Part shown: in pieces, positions 11,345-21,979 of the stretch
How the letters are laid out: each line of letters opens with the position of its first letter
Numbering within the stretch: the stretch's first letter is position 1
Assembly (NCBI GenBank): GCA_038030265.1
Contig: CM075937.1
Coordinates: 6,634,001-6,698,000, forward strand
Direction of reading: 5' to 3'
Source: Corythucha ciliata
Taxonomy: Eukaryota > Arthropoda > Insecta > Hemiptera > Tingidae
Length of the DNA stretch: 64,000 nucleotides
Program-made: the position numbers and the translations under genes
Notes under the pieces: generated by a model
The model's input: the letters and a program-made list of their open reading frames with translations, nothing else
Told to the model about the DNA's origin: nothing
Databases searched by the model: none

Positions 11345-11830
11345 TCGGCGAGAAAAACGTTAATACAGTTACTTGGAAGGCAGGAAACAGAGAGTTAAGA
11401 TAGGGAAAAACCTGAGTCACTCAAGGGAACTTAAATTTGGTGTACCCCAGGGAACTGTGCTAGAGCCGGTCCTCTTTATGGCGTTTATCAATGAAATGAT
11501 GGCGGTCATGCCGGATCGATCCATCATATGCTATGCAGACGATACGGCAATAATTTTCAAAGGGTCTAGCTGGGATAATACCTATTCTAGAGCTGAGAGA
11601 GGAGTTGCTCTTGTTCATGATTGGATAACGAATAATGGACTGACTATTAATTTTAATAAAACTAATTTTGTTACTTATACTATCAGGAGTGCAGAGCAGC
11701 CTGTAGAGAATAATTTATTCATCCATACAGTGAACTGCCTTTCAAGTTTTTCTAGTGCCTCTTGTAGCAGGTATTGTGTTCAAATAAGTAGATTGAATAC
11801 AGTCAAGTATTTGGGTGTTTTTTGTGGCAG
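11345..11830 (+). pseudogene. Non-LTR reverse transcriptase fragment
   Basis: The frame at 11373-11855 encodes FGVPQGTVLEPVLFMAFINE (RT motif B), CYADDTAIIF (motif C with an intact YADD), ALVHDWITNNGLTINFNKTN (motif D) and TVKYLGV (motif E). The fragment is cut off exactly after KYLGV. The frame continues only because it runs into repeat block B, where a short shared string (TTTGGGT-TTTTTTG) suggests a microhomology join. Finger motifs and motif A are absent, so this is a ~480-bp scrap. Clade is uncertain (CR1-, Jockey- or I-like); it is not the same LINE as the three others in the window. Confidence 0.85.
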
Positions 11831-12350
11831 CGCCGACAGGTCGGCTTCAGCCTGATGCCGTAATAAACATCGGGAAATTGAAAGTTCCATGGCCGAATAT
11901 CCATGGCAATGCGACTTTCGGGTCGTACTTCCTTGGAAAATGCAAGTTATTTAGGACTGAAATTTTAATTTAAGCAAAATTTTAAGTTTCGGGCAGTGCC
12001 GTCTTTATGCGGGGGCCCGACGGGCTTGGGCCCGGGGCCCCGCTTCTATATAGGGAGTCCCCGGATTGTTCAGATTTATTTTTCCCAACATTGGAACAAA
12101 GATACTTATCATCAATAGCGCTCAATCATAGCTAAAATTGAAAAATCGGACATTCGCTGTTTCCTGGGACAACTTCACGATTTATAAACGAGACTAAGTG
12201 CTAATTCGCGGCTAGCAATAAAACCAATCGCTCATTCACAGCCAGAATAGAGAAAATTCACGGTTTCCAACGGCAACATAGTGGCTTACATAAAGTGCTA
12301 ATTCATGTCTAAAGCGAAAGAAATTGCTAATTCGTGGCTAAAATCGAAGA
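11813..12350 (+). repeat. Repeat block B, copy 2
   Basis: Near-identical to 10261-10800, including the GC-rich hAT-like terminus at 11994. It is joined on the left to the RT fragment and on the right, through an A run, to two tandem copies of block A. Confidence 0.9.
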
Positions 12351-12586
12351 AAAAAAAAAAATTGAAGAGAAGTCTTTCTAGCCGTGAATCGTAATTCAGT
12401 TATCTTGGATCGGCTGACAAAAAAAAAGAAGGTTTTTATGTATTCGGAGCACAGTTTCCTCGTGCTTTTATTGTTGAAAGCTTTGAAAAGGCGTTAAAGG
12501 GCGATGAACTTTTCATGTTTTCATAATCAACGCTCATCTAGATTTGACAAATCTGGACTTTTATTGGTTAAAATGAAAAAAAAAAA
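12348..12586 (+). repeat. Repeat block A, copy 2
   Basis: Copy of 9743-9981, joined to copy 3 through an A run. Confidence 0.9.
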
Positions 12587-12799
12587 ATTGAAGAGAAGTC
12601 TTTCTAGCCGTGAATCGTAATTCAGTTATCTTGGATCGGCTGACAAAAAAAGAAGGTTTTTATGTATTCGGAGCACAGTTTCCTCGTGCTTTTATTGTTG
12701 AAAGCTTTGAAAAGGCGTTAAAGGGCGATGAACTTTTCATGTTTTCATAATCAACGCTCATCTAGATTTGACAAATCTGGACTTTTATTGGTTAAAATG

Positions 12800-12846
<47 letters not shown>
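12587..12846 (+). repeat. Repeat block A, copy 3, with 47-base poly(A)
   Basis: Third copy of block A. It ends in an uninterrupted run of 47 A residues (12800-12846), after which sequence matching 10805 onward resumes. The run makes a spurious lysine-rich open frame. A run this long is a place to expect assembly or sequencing error. Confidence 0.85.
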
Positions 12847-12850
<4 letters not shown>

Positions 12851-14440
12851 TTGTCGACTAAAATATGTGAAAAGCGCTTATTGAGAAAAAACGCTAATTC
12901 TTGGCTAAAAGCGGAAAAATAGCTGGTTCATGGCAGGGGCGTAGCCAGCCTTTGATTTAGGGGTGGGCATCTTCACGTGAGCACAAGTCAGATGAATCCC
13001 AATGACTATTGCAGACTTAAATTCGTTGATGAGTCCCCAGAAAAAGTTCTCGGTAATCAGGGCCGAAACTAGGGGGGGGGGCAAAGGGGTCACGTGCTCC
13101 GGCGGCAACTTTGGAAGGCGGCATTTTTTTTTTAAAACGATAGTTCGAGGCTTAAATAAAGAAAAAACGCCTATTTTTACGACCAAAATTGCGCTAATTC
13201 ACGCTTGAAATTGAGAAAAAACGCTCATTGACAGATAAAGTTGAGAAAACTCCATTGACTGATAAAATAGAGAAAGCTGCGATAGCGAATAAAATTGAGA
13301 AAAATTGCTAGTTCGCGGATAAAATTGAGAAAAATTGCTAGTTCGCGGATAAAATTGAGAAAAATTGCTAGTTCGCGGATAAAATTGAGAAAAAACGCTA
13401 ATTCTTGGCTAAAAGCGGAAAAATAGCTGGTTCATGGCAGGGGCGTAGCCAGCCTTTGATTTAGGGGTGGGCATCTTCACGTGAGCACAAGTCAGATGAA
13501 TCCCAATGACTATTGCAGACTTAAATTCGTTGATGAGTCCCCAGAAAAAGTTCTCGGTAATCAGGGCCGAAACTAGGGGGGGGGGCAAAGGGGTCACGTG
13601 CTCCCGGCGGCAACTTTGGAAGGCGGCATTTTTTTTTTAAAACGATAGTTCGAGGCTTAAATAAAGAAAAAACGCCTATTTTTACGACCAAAATTGCGCT
13701 AATTCACGCTTGAAATTGAGAAAAATTGCTAGTTCGCGGATAAAATTGAGAAAAATTGCTAGTTCGCGGATAAAATTGAGAAAAATTGCTAGTTCGCGGA
13801 TAAAATTGAGAAAAATTGCTAGTTCGCGGATAAAATTGAGAAAAAACGCTCATTGACAGATAAAGTTGAGAAAACTCCATTGACTGATAAAATAGAGAAA
13901 GCTGCGACAGCGAATAAAATTTAGAAAAAACGCTAATTCTTGGCTAAAAGCGGAAAAATAGCTGGTTCATGGCAGGGGCGTAGCCAGCCTTTGATTTAGG
14001 GGTGGGCATCTTCACGTGAGCACAAGTCAGATGAATCCCAATGACTATTGCAGACTTAAATTCGTTGATGAGTCCCCAGAAAAAGTTCTCGGTAATCAGG
14101 GCCGAAACTAGGGGGGGGGGCAAAGGGGTCACGTGCTCCGGCGGCAACTTTGGAAGGCGGCATTTTTTTTTTAAAACGATAGTTCGAGGCTTAAATAAAG
14201 AAAAAACGCCTATTTTTACGACCAAAATTGCGCTAATTCACGCTTGAAATTGAGAAAAATTGCTAGTTCGCGGATAAAATTGAGAAAAAACGCTAATTCT
14301 TGGCTAAAAGCGGAAAAATAGCTGGTTCATGGCAGGGGCGTAGCCAGCCTTTGATTTAGGGGTGGGCATCTTCACGTGAGCACAAGTCAGATGAATCCCA
14401 ATGACTATTGCAGACTTAAATTCGTTGATGAGTCCCCAGA
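12847..14440 (+). repeat. Tandem array of hAT-type head modules
   Basis: The head CAGGGGCGTAGCCAGC occurs at 12934, 13438, 13973 and 14333 in the same orientation, giving spacings of 504, 535 and 360 bp. Each module is head, unique ~280 bp, then a varying number of 30-bp units of the kind ATTGCTAGTTCGCGGATAAA. Three consecutive units at about 13292-13381 are identical, and at least four at about 13716-13835. Length differences between modules are mainly differences in unit number plus loss of one middle segment. Modules are nearly identical, so the array is recent. Confidence 0.85.
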
Positions 14441-14659
14441 AAAAGATCTAGGTAATTTATCAACGCAGAACCCTTAACTTCAACTCATAGTCCTGGTACG
14501 GAAACTGCGGCAATTTAGTCCCCCAAAATGGACTCTTCTGTCTTACAGACGAATTGCGGCTCCTTGCGTCAGGAACTTGTAGGCCTGTAAACTGTCAAGT
14601 CCGCCTTCAAACACAAGCGTTCTACCAGCTCACGGGCGAATATTTCTGAGAAGATCGCA

Positions 14660-15150
14660 CGATGTCTTGTATACTGAAGGAGGTCACACGAAATTGAGAT
14701 TTTCACGGAGCTTTGGCTTTTTACGATCGTTTGAATTTGAAAAAATAGTTGTTTCTGTCTGTGAAATTGATAATTTCAACGAGCCAACCCATACGATATA
14801 TTGGGTTTTCTGCAAACCCATTACATTTGGGTTTACAGCAAGCCTAAAACCTACGAAATTGGATTTTCAGCAAGCCTAAAAAGTAAATAAAAACCCACGA
14901 AATATAGGTTTTAGTTTTTCAGCGGGAAACGGCCCTCACGAAATACTAGCATTTTTAGTTAGCCAAGGCGTGCAAAATCGGTTCTATAGCAAGGAAAATC
15001 CTAAGAAATTTGCGTTTTAATGAGCAAAATCAGCAATCTTAATGAAAAAAATATAATTTTGCATACCTAATCGTGAAAATGCTTTGATTAGTGTGATAAT
15101 CGTGCTCAGCGAGTGAAATTTGTGATGTTATTTTTTTTTATAATAAGAAA
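14660..15150 (+). repeat. Degenerate minisatellite leading into the 30-bp array
   Basis: Diverged units such as ACGAAATTGGATTTTCAGCA and GCGAAATTTGCGTTTTA at about 30-bp spacing. They are older relatives of the homogenised unit that follows. Confidence 0.65.
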
Positions 15151-15690
15151 AAGCCCGAGAAATTGGTTTTTCAGCTACAAAAAGCCGCGAAATTGGTTTT
15201 TCAGCTACAAAAAGCCGAGAAATTGGTTTTTCAGCTACAAAAAGCCGAGAAATTGGTTTTTCAGCTACAAAAAGCCGAGAAATTGGTTTTTCAGCTACAA
15301 AAAGCCGAGAAATTGGTTTTTCAGCTACAAAAAGCCGAGAAATTGGTTTTTCAGCTACAAAAAGCCGAGAAATTGGTTTTTCAGCTACAAAAAGCCGAGA
15401 AATTGGTTTTTCAGCTACAAAAAGCCGAGAAATTGGTTTTTCAGCTACAAAAAGCCGAGAAATTGGTTTTTCAGCTACAAAAAGCCGAGAAATTGGTTTT
15501 TCAGCTACAAAAAGCCGAGAAATTGGTTTTTCAGCTACAAAAAGCCGAGAAATTGGTTTTTCAGCTACAAAAAGCCGAGAAATTGGTTTTTCAGCTACAA
15601 AAAGCCGAGAAATTGGTTTTTCAGCTACAAAAAGCCGAGAAATTGGTTTTTCAGCTACAAAAAGCCGCGAAATTGGATTTTCAGCAATAA
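15151..15690 (+). repeat. Homogeneous 30-bp minisatellite, 18 units
   Basis: The unit AAAGCCGAGAAATTGGTTTT plus TCAGCTACAA is repeated 18 times. Fifteen consecutive copies (15211-15660) are identical. The first two and the last carry changes (GCCCGAG, GCCGCGA, AGCAATAA). Because 30 is divisible by three and the unit lacks stops in two plus-strand frames, two long frames stay open, one a decapeptide repeat KPRNWFFSYK and one VFQLQKAEKL. I treat these as by-products: no start context, no other domain, and the units fade into non-coding degenerate repeats on both sides. Confidence 0.95.
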
Positions 15691-15956
15691 AACAACCGCG
15701 AAATTAGAGTTTCTGTGAGCCAGGAACCTGAAAATTGGTTAATACGTAGTTAGAAAAATCAGCGAAAAGGTTCTTAGAGCGTGAAAATCAACGAAAATAA
15801 TTTCTAGTGAGTCAGACCTGCAAAAATAGGATTTTAGTGCACAAAATCCGTGAAATTTGTATCTTTTTGTCACGCCATCCCGTGAAATTGTTTTATCAGC
15901 TGCAAGAATTGGTGAAGTTTACTATTTTAGTGAGTGAAATCCAATAAATTGGTTTC
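15691..15956 (+). repeat. Degenerate minisatellite after the 30-bp array
   Basis: Diverged units (GCGAAATTAGAGTTTCTGTG, GTGAAATTTGTATCTTTTTG, GTGAAATTGTTTTATCAGC) continue the motif of the homogeneous array at about the same spacing. Confidence 0.65.
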
Positions 15957-15959
15957 TTA

Positions 15960-16093
15960 TGGTGGATTTCACCACCGAGAGCTAAAGTTTGAGTGACGTC
16001 AACTCAGTATTAACACAAAAAAAATGCATCACAATTTATGTAAACAATGTTAAGAGTTTGATAACTCCAACCAAACGGAGGTGGAATTCACCA
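15960..16093. mobile_element. PIF/Harbinger-like MITE, 134 bp
   Basis: The inverted ends are TGGTGGATTTCACCACCG at 15960-15977 and CGGAGGTGGAATTCACCA at 16076-16093, matching at about 15 of 18 positions after inversion. TTA flanks both sides directly (15957-15959 and 16094-16096), which is the 3-bp duplication of the PIF/Harbinger superfamily. It sits inside the degenerate minisatellite. It has no coding capacity, as expected for a MITE. Confidence 0.7.
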
Positions 16094-16096
16094 TTA

Positions 16097-17794
16097 GTGA
16101 GCCAGACTCACAAAATATGTTTTTTGCGAGAAAAATATTTTGAATAAGGAACTTGAACATTTTTTGGAATATTTTTCTTTTTCAAACAAATATTGAATTC
16201 TAAAAATATTGGTGAAAAATTAATTTACAAAAACCGAAACTTAGAATTTTAATAATTTTTTGAAAGTATGGATTTTCTAAGGGTCCCTCAACCACCCCCT
16301 CATCATTGGGCCGTCTTGTATTTCTCGTGACGTCACGTTACGCTTTCTTGAAATGTAAATTCTATGTATTTTTGATGCAGTTTAGCGGTTTGAACTAAAT
16401 GATTCCTCAAATTATATTTAAATTCAACTGTGATGAGCTGTCGCGGCCTTAGATTTAATTTGAAGCAGGTACCTGCCTAAATATCGAAGGGTCATCTCAG
16501 GTTCTAGGAGAAGTGAAGGAGGGTTGATAACTTGATAAGAGAGTTAATTCGGGTTGGTCGGAGCCAACGCATCCACCTTCTCTGGTATACGCTCTGGTTC
16601 TTCACCTTCTTTGCATTATACAATTTTTATCATTAATAATAATAAGTACATACAGGGTGGATCCGTATAAGTTTAACACAAGTTTTTGGGTAAAACTACG
16701 TTAAAATTGGAGTAAAATGGTACATTCGAAAGTGTCCTACGTCGATCCGTTCCGGAGTTATGATTTTTTTGTGTGTTTAAAAAAGTAACCAGTGCTTGCT
16801 TCAAGAAATCCGCGATTTCTCGACTTATATCGCACCAAATCCAAAAAGTGATGCCATTTTCAAAAACTACGGAACATTTCCTTTAGGATAGAGGCCATTT
16901 TATTGCTTGAAATAATCGTCAATTCCCAGAAATCTGGAATTTTTTCCAAATTTACGTGACCTCCAAAATTTGTCCGAGTTAACGTCAATGGTAACATGAA
17001 ATGTGAACATTCCAAAAGGAAGCTTAGAAGACGGAGAAGTTTTTGTGATACATCGAATTTCTGTAGAGCAAGCCGTTTGGGTAAACAGCGACTTTTCGTA
17101 AAACAATAAACGACTTATGGGGAGTCGAAAAAGTAGTTCGGAAGCATACCGGGAAAAAAGGGGAGAAGAATTTGTTAACCGGAAAGAAAAATCAACCAAC
17201 CACACTCTGACAACGACTCAACGGCAATCACAACTTGGCTTTCATAAGCGTACCGAGTAGTACTGAGCGAAAGTAAGGTAACTATACAACCGAGTGAGCC
17301 CATCCGGCATTTTGGAGTAGATAAAGTTGATATTTAGTGGGTAGGAGGGGTGGCATAGAGTTGGAAGTACTATGGAGTACCACGAGGCTTTATTAAATTT
17401 ATGATAATTTTATCTACCCCAATATGGCCGTGAGCTCACCTGGTAGAATAGGTTCTCTAGCGAAACGACTGGGATATTTACATCAGATATGAAGAAATAA
17501 ATTATCAAAATCTCACAGGAGTGAAGGGAAGTCGAGCAAAACAAACAGCTCATCTAGGACTCGCTATCTAGGAGGAAACAGTGCGAAAGGCAAGCGTTCT
17601 GAAAAGAACACAAGACAGGAATTGGGACCCAAAGAAAATAGGCAAAAGGAAAATAAGGAAATCAGGAAAAATCTGAACACAGAATCATGAGCAACACAAC
17701 ACAAGCAGAAAAACGGCAATGGAAATCAACTCAATCAAGAAGCATGAGAGAGAAGGTTATTGCTAGTTTGCGCACTTGTCTCAAAGCAAAGCAA
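16097..17794. other. Gene-free stretch
   Basis: No supportable gene. TACAGGGTGGATCCGTATAA at about 16651 resembles the ends of some arthropod DNA elements, but I found no inverted partner. A 101-residue frame at 16900-17205 on the minus strand matches no family I recognise. Confidence 0.5.
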
Positions 17795-17916
17795 TAGGTT
17801 CGTTCGTTTGTCGTCTGGAGCTGTTCTGAACTGCACGAACAGACCGGAAAGCGTTCTTTTGTAATATCGAACTACACTGAAAGCGTTCGTTTGTCAAACC
17901 TCGGACTGTTCAGTGC

Positions 17917-19679
17917 ATGGGCGTAGCCAGCGGGGGGCAGGGATGGGCAGTTGCCCTCCCATACAATCAGAAACGCAGATTTCGTGGGGCAGCTGCCCAA
18001 CCACCAAATTCGACGAAAAAGTTAAAATCTAACACATTTGCAATAATTAAAACTTTCGCAGGACTTGCTCAGCAACAGAACCAATTCCTTGAATTTCGCT
18101 CACTATTATACATATACACCAATTTCACTGTTTTTTATTGTGGTGAAAACCAAATTCCGCACACTACAAGCTCTGCCTCACTAAACAACTGGCAGCATCT
18201 CTTATTTCGACCACTAAGACATCACTTATACTTTTATTTCTTGTAAAAAAAAAAAAAAAATCCCCTGATCTGGCTAACAGAAACACAAATTTCTTGTATT
18301 TCGCTCCATAAAACCAATTTTGCGGATTTTGCTCACTAAAAAAAAAACAAAAAAACATTCACCAAAAATCAAAAAATTCGCGGATGTATGTTGCTGACAA
18401 ACCGATTTCGAGTGTCGGCTTAATTTGGAAACCGATTTTGCTGATTTTTCGCACTAAAATTCCCATTTTCGCATGTTCGACTCGCAATTTCATGTGTTTT
18501 GGCTAGCTCAAACCATTTTAGCCCTTTGTACATATATGGTGGGAGAGGAAATGCCAGCTCTGTTTACCGTTTCAGGTCTAAAAATTAAAAGTGTTTAGCT
18601 CTTTTTTCAATTTTACCTCAAACCAGCCCGTTTTCTTCATTTTAGCCGTAAAAAGGTCAAAAAAACGTGAAATAACGCTTTTTAGATTTACTATTTCAAT
18701 TACGCCAGCACTAGGCATCGCCAAACAGCGAATTGGTGCGTTCTGTCAATTTCAGCCGCAAAAGAGAAGTTTTTCCTCAATTTAAGCTGTGGATTTCTCA
18801 ATTTTAGCCGCGACAATTCCAAAAATTAAGAACAAACGTTGACAATTTTGCCAATTCGTTTTCCCTCAATTATAGCCGCAAACTAGTGCTTTAATCTCAA
18901 AAAGTTGTCGAGCAATTTTTTCCCCCTTCAAATTTTTGCAGAGAAAAAGGTCCACGTAATCCACATGTAAGCCAGTTTCATTAATTTCGACCCGGACGTT
19001 CGCGAAACCTTGAAATGGTTGTTTTCCTCAATTTTACCTGCAAACGAACAATTTTCCTTAATCTCAGCCGTGAATATGCACTTTTTCAAAAATATACGCG
19101 CTAAATCGCGCTCTTTCTCAATTGTACCCGCAAACTTGCTATACATAGCACTTTTTCGCCATGTTTATACCGAAATGCTGGTTTGAGAAACCACGAACTG
19201 CGTGCCTTCTCTCAATTTTACCAGCGTGAATGTGCTCCATTTCTCAATTTTAGCCGTGAATTGGCGTTTTTCCTAAATTTTAGCCGCAAATGAGTGATTT
19301 TTCTTAATTCTACGTTGAACGAGCAATTTATTTTTGTCAATTTTAGCTGTGAAAAGAGCTCTATGAACGGTGAATTAGCGCATTTTCTTAATTTCGGCCC
19401 GAGCTTTGCATTGCGAAACCGCAAATTAGTGTGTTTTCTAAATTTCAACCGCGAATAATGAGATTTATTCCTCGTGTTTTACGTGAACCAGCGCTATTTC
19501 TCAATTCTAGCCGTGAACGAGTGTTTTTCCTAGTCTTGGCAGCAAAATGCCCTTTTCTGCGGATTTCATCCGCGAAAGAACACTTTTTCTCAAGACATGC
19601 ACCCCCCCCCCCCAACCGCACTCTGGATCCGTACCTAGCTGGCCGCCCACACCTTGATCACGGGCTGGCTACGCCCCTA
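17917..19679. mobile_element. Complete hAT-like non-autonomous element, 1763 bp
   Basis: The left end is CATGGGCGTAGCCAGC (17917-17932) and the right end GCTGGCTACGCCCCTA (19664-19679); inverted, they agree at 14 of 16 positions. The 8 bases outside are identical on both sides, GTTCAGTG at 17909-17916 and 19680-19687. An 8-bp duplication with ends of this shape is the hAT pattern. The interior has no transposase frame. About three quarters of it is the degenerate dialect-1 minisatellite. This is the cleanest example of the element family that dominates the window. Confidence 0.85.
18250..19600 (+). repeat. Degenerate ~30-bp minisatellite, dialect 1
   Basis: Recurring core TTTTAGCCGCGAATTAGCG followed by TTTTTCTCAA, with individual units strongly diverged (GCCGTGAATTGGCGTTTTTC, GCCGCAAATGAGTGATTTTT). 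The period is about 29-35 bp. It fills the hAT-like element at 17917-19679. Confidence 0.8.
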
Positions 19680-19935
19680 GTTCAGTGCAGCACTATCTAC
19701 AATGAAAAATTAGGAGGAGCTTGCTGCTCGAGATGTTATAACCTGCTCTATAATTACCTTTCGTCAACATTTCTGTCTGGGAAGCGGGAATAAATTATAA
19801 AGGTAACGATTTTGTTATCGTTAGGTTAGCCATTTACACGAAAAAGCGTTCGTTTGCTTTTCAAAAATGACGTCAATCCCAGACTGCTCTAACTACGCCT
19901 GCACCACTACACTGAACGACAAACGAACGAACCTA

Positions 19936-20507
19936 ATTTTATAAATATGAGCTGGCGGTATTGTCTTGTGAAACATTATTATTTTGCTTTTCACGTTAAA
20001 CATAAATATCCGATTAAAATCAATGCCAACGACGTCGAAAAGCATGAAAAAGTGCTGGGTGTGAGGGACGGGTCGACGGTGGACCAGTCAATGTACGTCA
20101 CTGGTGTTCACCCAATCAGAAAACGTTTTCTTGGGCTTAGCGAAATAACGATTTTTTATTGCTAATTAGTGACTATAGTCCAGTCAAATTGTCCGAAAAA
20201 ACGGCTTACCTTGCAAAAGGTCCAGCATCATTTTTTATTTTTTTTATCTTGTATCTACATATCGGTCGCGGTCAGGAGTGTCAGGTTGGTTGGTTGGTAG
20301 GCAAACAAAGTTCACTAGTTCAATTGGTTCAATCATCACTGCTCAGTTGTTGTCGTCAAGGTGACTTGGTGAAGGGGGGTCGTTTGCCCTCCAACCAGTG
20401 TAACCTCCTTAGCAACCTGACCGCTACCGATAGTATAGGTAAGGAGTGTATGAGAAAAAAAAAATATAAATTTTGAAACCCTCGGCACAACTTTTGGCAG
20501 TTCGAAA
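19936..20507. other. Gene-free stretch between elements
   Basis: Mixed sequence with a few short open frames and no recognisable motif. Confidence 0.5.
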
Positions 20508-20929
20508 ACCACGCAGGGTGTCTACAGACCTGGAAAACCGGGAAATGTCAGGGAATTTTCTAAAACTGGAAATGTCAGGGAATTTTGTGAATTTATGAGT
20601 AAAGTCGGGGAAAAATGCCAAAGCGATTTTTTTTTTCACGAACGTCATCCTTTTAACGGGAATATGGAAGTAAAATAGAGTACAGAATTACTATTTATAG
20701 GATTGTGGCCTATCTCACTCTTCTGTCGAGTTGTGTTATGAGCGATCGATTTAGTCAATTAAACTTTTATAAGGGCGCGAATGGCGAATGATTCGTTAGC
20801 AGTTTTTAGAGCGCGATAAGTCAATCAAGTCATTTTCAGCTCAAGTTTAAGCGTTTTCTAGCAAGTGCCTAGAAACCAACCAACTGAAAATTGGAAAATA
20901 ATTTGTTCGTTACTTGACAAGTAAGTGTG

Positions 20930-21560
20930 ACCCAGCTTTAGAGTACGAACTCAGTTGGCCATTATCAAGGCGCGAATCGTTAACCATTTTGTGGACGCAA
21001 ATTGTCAGTTTCGCCAATATGCGAATTACGAATGATGCAAATCGTCAGTTTGCCATTTCGACGGTGCAAATTGTCAGGTAATTTACATAAGGAGTGAATA
21101 TTAGACATTTCATGGTGATATTTTCAGGACAAAAATCCATGCCATTTCAGGTCCGAGTGGTCGTTTTTGCCTTTTTTTAGAGCGGGCATTGCCAGTTTTG
21201 CCATTTTTACAGCAGACAATGCATGTCAGGTCGCGAATAGTTAGTTTAGCCGTTTTTGGGTCGCGAATATGGTCCGTCAAGCCAAAGGCGCGAATAGTCA
21301 GTATTGACCATTTTTGGCGCGCGAATGGTTAATTTAGACATGTTTATAGGGCTGCGATAATCGCCAGCTTTTTTTCAGGCCGCTTGAAGTCTGTTTGGCT
21401 ATTTTTAGAGCGGGAATTTCCAGTGTGGTAATTTTAAGGGCTCAAAATATAGTCAGTTCAGCCCTTTGCAAGGCGCTAATCGTCAGTTTTGCCACTTTGG
21501 GGTGCTATTACAGTCAGTTTAGCCGTTTTTATGGAGCGGAATAGTCATAGTTTGGCTATT
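20930..21560 (+). repeat. Degenerate ~30-bp minisatellite, dialect 2
   Basis: Core GGCGCGAATCGTCAGTTTAG followed by CCATTTTTAG. Units vary widely. It is the inverted counterpart of the array at 1-842 and matches that at 45110-45700. Confidence 0.75.
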
Positions 21561-21619
21561 TCGTTGGGGACGAATTCTTAAATTATTTCGTCTGTACGAG
21601 ATTCATGCAAATTCTAATC

Positions 21620-21979
21620 TCCGGGTCGTTGGGGACGAAATTTTGTCAAAAACCACGATTTTGCTCCTTTTTCCCAGTGTAATGCGGCAATTTCTCATTT
21701 TTCGATTTCGTATGAGGATAATATAATGTTCTGGGAGATTGACTTCCGTCAAAAATCGTTGATTTTCGTCAACGAGCTCCCCGCACATTCTGTTCTCCTG
21801 GTCTTTGGGGGACTGGGTGATTAAATTTTGTCAAAAACAACGATTTTTCCCTCTTTTCAAGTTCAATGCGGCGTGTTTCAATCTTTCGTTTTAGGAGTAA
21901 ATTATGTTCCGGGAGCTCGGCTTCGGTCAAAAATTATTTCGTCGACGGGCTCTTCGCACATTCTGTTCTCCTGGCCCCA
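21620..21979 (+). repeat. Diverged ~180-bp tandem duplication
   Basis: The stretch 21620-21801, containing AATTTTGTCAAAAACCACGA and ending CGCACATTCTGTTCTCCTGG, is repeated at 21802-21979 with the same ending and about 20 percent differences. It lies inside the 20513-22297 element. Confidence 0.8.

Larger units (their letters stand above)
17797..19933. mobile_element. TA-flanked MITE split by a hAT-like element
   Basis: The ends GGTTCGTTCGTTTGTCGT (17797-17814) and ACGACAAACGAACGAACC (19916-19933) are perfect inverted repeats of 18 bp, flanked on both sides by TA (17795-17796 and 19934-19935). A TA duplication suggests Tc1/mariner-type integration. Without the 1.76-kb insertion at 17917-19679 the element would be about 370 bp. 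Internal copies of GCGTTCGTTTG near both ends extend the inverted character. No transposase is present. Confidence 0.75.

Noticed and set aside
12728..12922. Lysine-run open frame
   Set aside because: It is a direct product of the 47-base poly(A) run at 12800-12846.
15151..15690. Regular 30-bp direct repeats as a CRISPR array
   Set aside because: There are no spacers between repeats, no cas genes, and the sequence is eukaryotic in character.
15113..15718. 201-residue decapeptide-repeat open frame as a gene
   Set aside because: The frame is open only because the 30-bp unit lacks stops. A second frame is open for the same reason, and the flanking units are plainly non-coding.
16651..16671. 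TACAGGGTGGATCCGTATAA as a DNA transposon end
   Set aside because: No inverted partner or flank duplication was found, so only similarity in style remains.
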